Assembly: GCA_938033975.1 (NCBI GenBank)
Contig: CALHKJ010000247.1
Coordinates: forward strand, 1 to 5,616
DNA from: an uncultured Saprospiraceae bacterium
GTDB taxonomy: Bacteria; Bacteroidota; Bacteroidia; Chitinophagales; Saprospiraceae
Length of the DNA stretch: 5,616 nucleotides
Direction of reading: 5' to 3'
The position numbers and the translations under genes were made by a program. The notes below the pieces were generated by a model, which ran no database searches, was not told where the DNA came from, and worked only from the letters and a program-made list of their open reading frames with translations. The stretch's first letter is position 1, and each line of letters starts with the position of its first letter. Positions 1 to 5,616 of the stretch are shown piece after piece.

Positions 1-579
1 AGTCCCATCTTCCTGCTTGGCAAAACCAAATCCATCAGAGCCCACTACTGTATTGGCATGAATGATACAATTATTTCCAATTATACAATCGTGATAAATT
101 TGAACACCAGAATAAAGTTTTGAGCCTGCACCAACATTTGCGGAAGCACCAATATATGAATTGGCTTTGATGGTAACATTGTCTCCTATTGTAGCCTTTT
201 CTCCAATTACAACGTAATCTTCAATCGTAACACCATTGCCAACAATCGCAGACTCTGCAATGATAGCTGTCAAGGCAATTCCTTGTTTTGAGTTATTTTT
301 TGCTTCATATAGGGCGAGCAGCTCAGAAATTGCTGCATAAACATTTTCAACCTTAATAAATGTTTTCGAATCAAAAGATTTTGTATCAAATGATTTAGAA
401 ACAATGTAGGCGGAAGCACTTGAAGTTGCTAGAAAAGGTAAATATTTTTCATTTGCAATAAATGTAATCGAACCATTGGAAGCTTCTTCTATTTTTGATG
501 GCCTGTCAATGACTGCATCAGCATCTCCTACAACCATTCCCCCTACTATATTGGCAATCTTTTGAACGGTAATTTGCAT
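1..579 (-). CDS. lpxD: LpxD, UDP-3-O-acylglucosamine N-acyltransferase (3'-truncated by window edge)
   Basis: LpxD adds the second (N-linked) 3-hydroxyacyl chain to UDP-3-O-acyl-glucosamine, using acyl-ACP, in cytoplasmic lipid A synthesis. The 193 codons visible begin MQITVQKIANIVGG. They contain the uridine-binding N-terminal domain (about residues 1-100, with SKIEEA and ITFIANEKYL near 28-45), then the left-handed beta-helix with hexapeptide repeats from about residue 105 (IGEKATIGD, VTIKANSYIGASANVGAG). The family signature LYSGVQIYHDCIIGNNCIIHA (about 155-175, quoted in part) and VGSDGFGFAKQEDGT close the visible part. The catalytic His lies in the part beyond position 1. Family members are about 310-350 aa, so roughly 40% is missing. 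I place the start at 577-579 because homologues begin with M(K/Q)(F/I)T. An in-frame ATG five codons upstream (592-594) is an alternative that would add MLFLH. No Shine-Dalgarno is seen, as is usual in Bacteroidota. It is divergent from the HemC-like gene. Confidence 0.95.
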   Translation of the reverse strand, partial: MQITVQKIANIVGGMVVGDADAVIDRPSKIEEASNGSITFIANEKYLPFLATSSASAYIVSKSFDTKSFDSKTFIKVENVYAAISELLALYEAKNNSKQGIALTAIIAESAIVGNGVTIEDYVVIGEKATIGDNVTIKANSYIGASANVGAGSKLYSGVQIYHDCIIGNNCIIHANTVVGSDGFGFAKQEDGT

Positions 580-668
580 GTGTAAAAATAACATTTCTTG
601 TTAGAGCTGTAACAACAATATGAAAAGCTTAACTTTAGGCCTTTATTATTCTACTTTAATCAATTTTA
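580..668. promoter_or_regulatory. Divergent intergenic region between lpxD and the HemC-like gene
   Basis: This 89-bp AT-rich gap must hold the start signals of two divergent transcripts, unless either is read from further inside the other gene. I see no convincing Bacteroidota promoter pair (TTTG near -33 with TAnnTTTG near -7). The best partial -7 matches are TAACTTTA at 630-637 (plus strand) and TATTGTTG on the minus strand (complement of 613-620). Each lacks a partner at the right distance. A 26-codon out-of-frame ORF starts with ATG at 620. No strong hairpin was found. Confidence 0.35.
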
Positions 669-1508
669 TTGGAAAAAAGCTTAAAAATAGCGTCAAGTAA
701 GGATTTACTATCAATAAACGTAGTAAAACAATTAATTAGTGAGAATAAGGGCTTCGAATCTGCAAGAATCAGCAAGAAAGGAAGCTTAGACACTATCAAA
801 CAAGAATTGTACGCTAAAGAATACGATATGGCCTGTATTCCTTTGAGCAGTGTTCCTTTTGTACTACCAGACGGAATTGTTCTTGCTGGTGTTTCTAAGC
901 GGTTTGATTCTAGTCTTAAGTTCATTGGTGCTCCCAGCTGCTTGAATGGAGGAACATTGAGAGATTTAAAAAAGGGTGTAAAAGTGCTTGTGCCTAATCA
1001 AATAATAAAGGACCAACTACTTAAATTATTACCTGATACACTTTGTGAAGTCAGAGACTTAAATTTTGATGAATTTTCTTCTCAGCTGACAGATAAAAAA
1101 GTTGATGCTTTTATTTGTCCTGCCTATGAAATAGAACAAAATAAATTTGACAGCTCTGAATATTACGAATGGACATTTTCTCCTTATGAAATGGTAGGCA
1201 TTCCAGCAGATGGAGTTGTTACGTATATCTGCAGAATGGATGATATTGTAGTTAGAAAATTCATCAAAGATATTCATCACAGTGATATTAGCAGATGTAC
1301 AAATATCGAACGAAAGATCATGAAATCCTTTGAGCTTGATACCCTTGGTGCGTATTGCAGTAAGGATGAGCGTAATAACTTCCATATCCATGCTAGTCAT
1401 ACCGCAGAGGAAAACGATCGTTGTTTCTTTACTCAATCAACCTCAACAGGTCTTGCTGAAAAAATAATTGAAATATTCTCGAATGAAACCAACCTATCTA
1501 CTATATGA
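669..1508 (+). CDS. HemC-like (hydroxymethylbilane synthase-related) protein, predicted catalytically inactive
   Basis: True HemC polymerises four porphobilinogens into hydroxymethylbilane. This 279-aa protein follows the HemC framework by eye: KIASSKDLLSINVVKQL at 6-22 (HemC RIATRxSxLALWQ), YDMACIPLSSVPFVLPDGI at 52-70 (HemC ADIAVHSxKDVPxxLPxGL), VDAFICPA at 145-152 (EYDAIILA), DGVVTYICRMDD at 181-192 (GQGAVGIECRxDD), ERKIMKSF at 214-221 and LGAY at 226-229 (PIGAY). The catalytic parts are gone. Against E. coli numbering, K83-D84 are S60-S61, R11 is S10, R131/R132 fall on I112/I113, and R149 and R155 are absent. The GGCQVP loop with cofactor Cys242 is three residues shorter and has no Cys; C230 comes only after the Tyr. 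The lysine/glycine active-site loop is also largely deleted. The start is TTG: an in-frame TAA sits at 657-659 and the first in-frame ATG (Met54) would cut away the first strand and helix. Its 3' end overlaps the next gene by 26 bp. The fold assignment is a by-eye alignment; another periplasmic-binding-like fold is the main alternative. A tetrapyrrole-enzyme activity is unlikely. Confidence 0.7.
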   Translation: MEKSLKIASSKDLLSINVVKQLISENKGFESARISKKGSLDTIKQELYAKEYDMACIPLSSVPFVLPDGIVLAGVSKRFDSSLKFIGAPSCLNGGTLRDLKKGVKVLVPNQIIKDQLLKLLPDTLCEVRDLNFDEFSSQLTDKKVDAFICPAYEIEQNKFDSSEYYEWTFSPYEMVGIPADGVVTYICRMDDIVVRKFIKDIHHSDISRCTNIERKIMKSFELDTLGAYCSKDERNNFHIHASHTAEENDRCFFTQSTSTGLAEKIIEIFSNETNLSTI

Positions 1509-2088
1509 TACTAGTGCTGCCGGTAAACCGAAAGACTGGAAGGCACCATTTTCTGATACTTTTTCATGGCCAAGGCTAGTCCATATATCTTGGATTGTTT
1601 TGGACCAAGACTTCAAACCAATGCATGATTTCGACTATGTTGTTGAATCGAATCCAGAATGGAATAAGAAGATTAAAAAGAGTTGCAAAATCGACAATGA
1701 TGATGTGGAAAGAAAATCCATTCCATTGAATGACATTTTAAACTTCTTTGAGGAATCTGTGAAATCAGTTGACTACTTAATCTCTTTCAATTTAAACTTC
1801 AACGAGAATGTAGTTGCTGCGGAGTATATTCGAGAAAATATGACTCCAAGTATTTTTGCAAAAGAAAGGTTTTGCCTTATGCAAGAAAGTACTTTTTACT
1901 GTAAAATTCCAAGTAGAACAGGTGGTTATAAATGGCCAAGTCTCACAGAGCTACATGCTATTCTTTTCAAATCAAGATTTAGTCCTCCTAATAATGCAAG
2001 AGCTGATGTAATTGCTGCTGCAAGATGCTTTATTCTATTGATGAAGGTCAATGCATTGGATGACATGTTTGATGACGAAGAAGAATAA
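1483..2088 (+). CDS. DnaQ-like 3'-5' exonuclease-family protein with degraded active site
   Basis: This 201-aa protein belongs to the DEDDh (DnaQ/RNase T) exonuclease superfamily, which removes 3' nucleotides with two metal ions. Recognisable blocks are YLLYDTSAAGKPKDW at 5-19, WPRLVHISWIV at 29-39, FNLNFNENVVAAEYI at 102-116, CKIPSRTGGYKWPSLTELHAILF at 140-162 (quoted in part), and ARADVIAAARCF at 172-183. Compared with E. coli epsilon (D12, E14, D103, H162, D167), it has D9, S11, N107, N170 and D175. So three of the five metal or catalytic positions are changed while spacing and framework stay. I predict no, or strongly reduced, nuclease activity. The C-terminus is acidic (DDMFDDEEE). I chose ATG 1483 because the next residues lead straight into the first beta strand; an in-frame TTG at 1468 would add five residues. 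The 26-bp overlap with the HemC-like gene implies co-transcription and probable translational coupling. Its natural partner or ligand is unknown. Confidence 0.85.
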   Translation: MKPTYLLYDTSAAGKPKDWKAPFSDTFSWPRLVHISWIVLDQDFKPMHDFDYVVESNPEWNKKIKKSCKIDNDDVERKSIPLNDILNFFEESVKSVDYLISFNLNFNENVVAAEYIRENMTPSIFAKERFCLMQESTFYCKIPSRTGGYKWPSLTELHAILFKSRFSPPNNARADVIAAARCFILLMKVNALDDMFDDEEE

Positions 2089-2093
2089 TCTCC

Positions 2094-2110
2094 TTTCTAG
2101 TATATAGAAA
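2094..2110. repeat. Short inverted repeat after the DnaQ-like gene
   Basis: TTTCTA (2094-2099) and TAGAAA (2105-2110) form a perfect 6-bp inverted repeat around GTATA, beginning five bases after the stop codon. It is AT-rich and followed by AATAAATTG rather than a T-tract, so it is a poor intrinsic terminator. It could be a weak 3'-end stabilising hairpin or an operator, or chance. Confidence 0.4.
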
Positions 2111-2133
2111 ATAAATTGTATATGTTTTTATAA

Positions 2134-2157
2134 CTTGTGATATAAATCTATCACAAG
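2134..2157. repeat. Perfect 9-bp inverted repeat abutting the start codon of the GT-C gene
   Basis: CTTGTGATA (2134-2142) and TATCACAAG (2149-2157) are perfect reverse complements separated by the six bases TAAATC. The right arm ends one base before the ATG at 2158. In RNA this would be a 9-bp stem with a 6-nt loop exactly where the ribosome must load. In DNA it is a 24-bp palindrome typical in size of a dimeric repressor site. No T-tract follows on either strand, so it is not a standard terminator. Confidence 0.7.
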
Positions 2158-4191
2158 ATGGCCTCCAAGAAAAACAAAAAAGCTAAGAAGAAGCAAGATG
2201 CTTTAGATACAAAGTTGAAAAACTCAACAAAGCAGAAAGCGCCAAAAACCAAAAGAGATTTTAAAAATTTGCTTTATGCATTGGCAGTCGTAGCATTCAC
2301 TGGGATTTGCTTTATCACTGCCATCAATAATGAATTTGTCAATTGGGATGACGACAAAAATTTTTATGAGAATGAGGATATAACATCTCTTAATGATGAA
2401 AATTTTTGGACAAATACTAAAAACATATTTACAAAGGATATCATCGGAGGATATAATCCTCTTACCATTTGGACCTTTGCTTTGGAGCACCAACTCTTTG
2501 GTTTTGAGAATCCGCACCTATGGCATCTAAACAATGTCATCTTACATTTACTGTGTACTTTTTTTGTCTTTCTAATCGGAAGAAAACTTGGATTATCCCT
2601 GTGGGCTAGTGTCATATTTGCAGGTTTGTTTGGCATACATCCAATGCGAGTAGAATCTGTAGCTTGGGTAACAGAGAGAAAAGATGTGCTTTATGGTTTT
2701 TTCTACCTTGTTGCGATATACTACTACTTAAAATATATTCTTGAACAGAAGAAGACGATTTATCTTGTAATCATAGGCATAGCATTTATTCTTTCTCTGT
2801 TCTCAAAAATTCAGGCTGTAATTTTACCTATCTCATTGATACTAATTGATTATTACTTTGATGGCAAATTGGATTTTAAGAAAATTTTATACAAGACTCC
2901 CCTCTTTATAGGATCAATTATTATTGGTATCATTAATATCAGATTTTTAGGAGAACAAGGTTCTTTTGAAACGAACGCTACATATACGGGAATAGATAGA
3001 CTATTCATTGGTTCATATCAATACACGGTTTATTTGGTCAAGTCTTTGGTGCCTTACAGAATGGCACCACTATATCCGTATCCAGCTAGTATGCCAGCTA
3101 TATATTATGCCTCTATCATAAGTTTTGTTCTAAGTGGAGCTGTTTTGTTATGGGCTTATTTTAAGAAAAAGAAGGCAATATTCCTTGGCTTAGGATTCTT
3201 CATCGCCAATGTATTTTTCCTTCTACAAATCATTGGAGCTGGTCAAGGCTTTCTTGCTGATAGATTTACATACATTCCTTACATGGGCTTGTTCTTCGTC
3301 TTTGCTTATTATCTACAAAAATTGATGAGTGCAAAACCCCAGCTATCTAAGGCATTAATGGTAGCTTCCTCAGTTGTGCTATTGGCTTATGGTTTTATGA
3401 CCTTCAATCAAAATAAGATATGGAAAAACAGTGGAACACTATGGACACATGTTTTAAAATACTCACCTAACAGTACTTTGCCATATGGTAATAGGGCAAA
3501 TTATTATCGAGACAATGGCCAAAAAGTATTGGCCTTGAAAGATTATAATGAAAGAATTAGATTGAAAGAAGATGATGAAGGAGTATTTAATTCAAGAGCA
3601 CGACTGTTTTTCAATTCCACCAATCGAGATACTTTAATGCTGGCCCTAAGTGATTATAGTAAGGCAATTGATTTGAAACATCAAAAGATTGATAGATATA
3701 GAAGTGGTGGGAATGTTGCTAAGGCAAATAGCGAACAAATTGCAATTGCTGAATATTATGTAAATAGAGGCGCTACTTATGCTAAACTTGGAGATTTTGA
3801 TCAAGCATTGACAAATTTGAATGAAGGTGTAAAGTTTAATCCAAACTTTGTGAATGCATATCACAATCGTTCTGTTATATATAATATGCGCCAGCAATTT
3901 CCAGAAGCCTTAGCAGATATCAATAAATTTCTTCAATTCAGACCTTACAATGCTGACCTTATTTACGAAAAAGCTAGGTTGCACAATATTTTAAGACAAC
4001 CTAATGAAGCTTTTCAAGCTATTAATAATGCTTTGAAGTACAAACAAAATAATGGATTGTATTATGTGGAAAGAGCCAAGGCCAATTACACTTTGAATAA
4101 ATTTGCTGAAGCCAAACAGGATTTACAAAAAGCTAAATCAATGAAGGTTAATCTTGATCCGAAGCTGATAAGTACAATTATGAGTAAATAA
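2158..4191 (+). CDS. TMTC-like GT-C membrane glycosyltransferase with C-terminal TPR domain
   Basis: A 677-aa protein with the layout of bacterial relatives of TMTC protein O-mannosyltransferases, which use polyprenyl-phosphate sugars on the outer face of the membrane. Residues 1-33 are a lysine-rich cytoplasmic tail (KKNKKAKKKQ). The first membrane segment is about 36-55, then a loop with the acidic motif NWDDDKNFYENEDI (62-75), where GT-C enzymes carry a catalytic Asp. HPMRVESVAWVTERKDVLYG (161-180) is a second family signature. Roughly 11 or 12 hydrophobic segments run to about residue 414, including FLADRFTYIPYMGLFF (365-380), which matches the AER-LYLP-like block of TMTCs. TPR-like helices fill about 435-660 (for example AEYYVNRGATYAKLGDFDQA at 531-550), probably for acceptor-protein binding. 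The start is the only possible ATG: an in-frame TAA lies at 2143-2145. Acceptor and sugar cannot be deduced. It could instead transfer sugar to a glycan rather than to a protein. Confidence 0.85.
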   Translation: MASKKNKKAKKKQDALDTKLKNSTKQKAPKTKRDFKNLLYALAVVAFTGICFITAINNEFVNWDDDKNFYENEDITSLNDENFWTNTKNIFTKDIIGGYNPLTIWTFALEHQLFGFENPHLWHLNNVILHLLCTFFVFLIGRKLGLSLWASVIFAGLFGIHPMRVESVAWVTERKDVLYGFFYLVAIYYYLKYILEQKKTIYLVIIGIAFILSLFSKIQAVILPISLILIDYYFDGKLDFKKILYKTPLFIGSIIIGIINIRFLGEQGSFETNATYTGIDRLFIGSYQYTVYLVKSLVPYRMAPLYPYPASMPAIYYASIISFVLSGAVLLWAYFKKKKAIFLGLGFFIANVFFLLQIIGAGQGFLADRFTYIPYMGLFFVFAYYLQKLMSAKPQLSKALMVASSVVLLAYGFMTFNQNKIWKNSGTLWTHVLKYSPNSTLPYGNRANYYRDNGQKVLALKDYNERIRLKEDDEGVFNSRARLFFNSTNRDTLMLALSDYSKAIDLKHQKIDRYRSGGNVAKANSEQIAIAEYYVNRGATYAKLGDFDQALTNLNEGVKFNPNFVNAYHNRSVIYNMRQQFPEALADINKFLQFRPYNADLIYEKARLHNILRQPNEAFQAINNALKYKQNNGLYYVERAKANYTLNKFAEAKQDLQKAKSMKVNLDPKLISTIMSK

Positions 4192-4197
4192 TTACTT
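4170..4197. terminator. Possible bidirectional hairpin over the two convergent stop codons
   Basis: AAGTA-(CA bulge)-ATTAT at 4170-4181 can pair with ATAAT-TACTT at 4188-4197 around the loop GAGTAA. That is ten pairs with a 2-nt bulge, nearly all A-T. Both stop codons (4189-4191 plus, 4192-4194 minus) lie in the 3' arm. With no spacer between the genes, termination signals must overlap coding sequence. The stem is weak and has no clear T-tract, so this is tentative. Confidence 0.25.
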
Positions 4198-4920
4198 CTT
4201 ACCTACTGTAATAACAGAAAGACCAATACTATTAAATAGTATCTTATCAACTACCTTGAAAATGGGAACTAGTCTGTTGTAGAGCTTCATTTGTCCTGCA
4301 GGAATTGTAGTCTTCTTAAGAATAGCTCCTGAAAGAATCCAGCCTGCGATTCCAGCTGCGTTAAAATAACTTGATTTCTGAATTTCTAAATTAGAACTTA
4401 TAAAGTTTTTATTGAGGGTCTTTTTTGTATACCTGCGATAATGTTCAAGAGCCTTATCAAAACTATTGTATAAGGTATTAAAGGCAGGCACTAAAATGAT
4501 AAGCTTTCCATTCGGTTTTAAAAGCTTTGTTATATTTTGAAGAGCGAGTTTATCGTCTTCAATATGCTCGACTACATTCAATGCAAAAACAGTATCAAAA
4601 CTACCAAGTTGATCTTTATACAACGTATCGAAGTCAGGATCAACGATATCCATTTTCATTATTCCAGACGCTTTTGAGCTGTAGTTCTTTCTTAAAAAAG
4701 ATAGATAATTATCTCTTAGATCACTTAGGTAAATATCTGCCTTATCCTCAATAAAGAACTCGGAAATATTACCTATTCCACTGCCTATTTCTAAAATCTT
4801 ACCACTGCAGTCTGGTAAAATTCGTTGATACATCCATTCATTAAATTTATTGGCTTCAGAAATCGCTTTAAGCGTTTCCATTCCTTCTTCGTCAATTTCT
4901 TTAAAACTAAACTCACTCAC
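4192..4920 (-). CDS. Class I SAM-dependent methyltransferase
   Basis: A 242-aa Rossmann-fold methyltransferase. SAM-binding motif I is KILEIGSGIGNIS (41-53). The acidic end of strand 2 is IYLSDLRDNYL (63-73), the post-II acidic residue is in KMDIVDPDF (89-97), and motif IV is FDTVFALNVVEHIEDD (108-123). LKPNGKLIILVPAF follows (134-147), then an HYRRYTKKTL block (160-169) common to small-molecule and lipid-type members such as UbiE/UbiG-like proteins. A hydrophobic stretch at about 186-200 may bind a membrane or a lipidic substrate. The substrate is unknown; the DPM1-like neighbour suggests a sugar, lipid or glycan-related one (inference). The start is GTG at 4918-4920, overlapping the upstream GT2 stop as GTGA, a classic coupling arrangement. 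ATG at Met14 is a less likely start. Confidence 0.85.
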   Translation of the reverse strand: MSEFSFKEIDEEGMETLKAISEANKFNEWMYQRILPDCSGKILEIGSGIGNISEFFIEDKADIYLSDLRDNYLSFLRKNYSSKASGIMKMDIVDPDFDTLYKDQLGSFDTVFALNVVEHIEDDKLALQNITKLLKPNGKLIILVPAFNTLYNSFDKALEHYRRYTKKTLNKNFISSNLEIQKSSYFNAAGIAGWILSGAILKKTTIPAGQMKLYNRLVPIFKVVDKILFNSIGLSVITVGKK

Positions 4921-5616
4921 CTTGAAAAGATGTTATATTTTAAAATACAATAAATCGCTCTCACTCCATCTTTCCACCCAATCTTTTTGCCTTCCTCATA
5001 GGTGCGCCCATAATATGAGATACCTACTTCATACATTCTAATTTTCTCGACCCTACTTATTTTGGCTGTTACTTCTGGTTCAAAACCAAAGCGTTTTTCC
5101 TTGAGATCAAGTGATTTTAGAATAGGTAGTTTAAACATTTTGTAACATGTTTCCATGTCACTCAAATTAACGTTAGTCAAAGCATTTGATAAAAAGGTCA
5201 GAAATTTATTTCCAATGGTGTGCCAAAAAAATAAAATACGATGCGGTTTTCCTCCAAAGAATCTTGTTCCGTAAACTACATCAGCAAATCCATTCTCGAT
5301 TGGTTCTAAAAGAAGATTATACTCTTTTGGATCATATTCCATATCCGCATCCTGGATAATCAGATAATCTCCAGTTGCTTCTTTTATACCCGTATGTAAG
5401 GCTGCTCCTTTACCTTTGTTCTTCTCGTGAGAATAAACTACAACATTATCGTATTCATTTTCTAGCTGCTTGGCTATTTCGAGAGTATTATCAGTTGAAA
5501 AGTCATTAACAATGATTATTTCTTTCTTAATGTCATTTATTAATTCAACCTCCTGCACCTTAGCAACTATTTGTCTCAAAGTAGCTTGCTCATTGTATGC
5601 GGGCATTAATATTGAT
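4917..5616 (-). CDS. Family 2 glycosyltransferase, DPM1-like (polyprenyl-phosphate sugar synthase type), 5'-partial
   Basis: A GT-A fold enzyme of the dolichyl-phosphate mannose/undecaprenyl-phosphate glucose synthase type, which transfers a sugar from a nucleotide donor to a polyprenyl phosphate at the cytoplasmic membrane face. Counting from the Met encoded at 5604-5606: MPAYNEQATL at 1-10, IIVNDFSTDNT at 31-41 (nucleotide-binding Asp35), NKGKGAALHTGIKEATGD at 63-80, metal-binding QDADMEYDP at 85-93, VVYGTRFFGG at 110-119, ETCYKMFKL at 152-160, FGFEPEVTAKI at 173-183, and the terminal YEEGKKIGWKDGVRAI at 203-218. That Met is not the true start: in-frame codons continue to the window edge as S-I-L before MPAYNE, matching the usual SIVIPAYNE strand, so the gene begins to the right of 5616. 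No membrane segments follow the catalytic domain, as in soluble DPM1. It is co-transcribed with the methyltransferase through a 4-base overlap. Confidence 0.9.
   Translation of the reverse strand, partial: SILMPAYNEQATLRQIVAKVQEVELINDIKKEIIIVNDFSTDNTLEIAKQLENEYDNVVVYSHEKNKGKGAALHTGIKEATGDYLIIQDADMEYDPKEYNLLLEPIENGFADVVYGTRFFGGKPHRILFFWHTIGNKFLTFLSNALTNVNLSDMETCYKMFKLPILKSLDLKEKRFGFEPEVTAKISRVEKIRMYEVGISYYGRTYEEGKKIGWKDGVRAIYCILKYNIFSR

Noticed and set aside
1059..1436. 125-codon minus-strand ORF inside the HemC-like gene
   Set aside because: It is a shadow: no family resemblance, odd composition, and the plus frame carries clear motifs. The same applies to minus-strand ORFs at 656-925, 2224-2636 and 3646-3897 and plus-strand ORFs at 4527-4754 and 4850-5041.
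1468..1482. TTG at 1468 as the start of the DnaQ-like protein
   Set aside because: ATG at 1483 lies at the position expected for the family N-terminus; the five extra residues add no recognisable part.
669..2088. Calling the HemC-like and DnaQ-like genes pseudogenes
   Set aside because: Both frames are intact, near family length, and keep structural motifs; only active-site residues are changed, which fits pseudoenzymes better than decay.
2094..2130. Bacteroidota promoter for the GT-C gene (TTTC at 2094 and TATGTTTT at 2121)
   Set aside because: Both elements differ from TTTG/TAnnTTTG and the 23-base spacer is too long; in AT-rich DNA such matches are expected by chance.
2134..2157. CRP/FNR-type binding site suggested by TGTGA and TCACA half-sites
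   Set aside because: The half-sites are ten bases apart, not the six of the CRP consensus; the full 9+6+9 palindrome is a better description.
5604..5606. ATG as the start of the family 2 glycosyltransferase
   Set aside because: The frame stays open to the window edge and the upstream codons (S-I-L) complete the usual first beta strand before PAYNE, so the gene is cut at the edge.

Overview
The window looks like chromosomal DNA of a low-GC Gram-negative member of the Bacteroidota. The reasons are: an LpxD with Bacteroidota-style sequence (lipid A synthesis, hence an outer membrane); a DnaQ-like protein with the phylum's typical ExoI-region layout (DTxxxG, then WPRLV); a TMTC-like membrane glycosyltransferase with C-terminal TPRs; AT-rich composition; and almost no Shine-Dalgarno sequences. 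No RNA gene, mobile element or CRISPR array is visible. The genus cannot be told from this sequence.

Layout. Positions 1-579 (minus) hold the N-terminal 193 codons of lpxD, running off the left edge. An 89-bp divergent gap (580-668) separates it from a plus-strand block. That block contains a hydroxymethylbilane synthase (HemC)-like protein (669-1508), overlapped by 26 bp by a DnaQ-like 3'-5' exonuclease-family protein (1483-2088). After 69 bp with two inverted repeats comes a 677-aa GT-C membrane glycosyltransferase with TPRs (2158-4191). On the minus strand, a 5'-partial family 2 glycosyltransferase (4917-5616) and a class I SAM methyltransferase (4192-4920) form a translationally coupled pair. 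The methyltransferase stop codon directly abuts the stop codon of the membrane enzyme.

Main observation. The two overlapping plus-strand genes are intact and keep the sequence framework of their families, but both have lost catalytic residues. The HemC-like protein lacks the dipyrromethane-attachment Cys, the catalytic Asp and the substrate-binding arginines. The DnaQ-like protein has Ser for the ExoI Glu, Asn for the ExoII Asp and Asn for the ExoIII His. Two adjacent, probably co-translated pseudoenzymes from unrelated pathways (tetrapyrrole synthesis and nucleic-acid processing) are not something I can match to a described system.

Working together (inference). The right half may be a surface or envelope protein-glycosylation locus. 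The DPM1-like GT2 could make a polyprenyl-phosphate sugar, the TMTC-like GT-C enzyme could use it on exported proteins, and the methyltransferase could modify a sugar, lipid or related small molecule. The pseudoenzyme pair lies directly upstream of the GT-C gene on the same strand, but the gap with inverted repeats suggests separate control.
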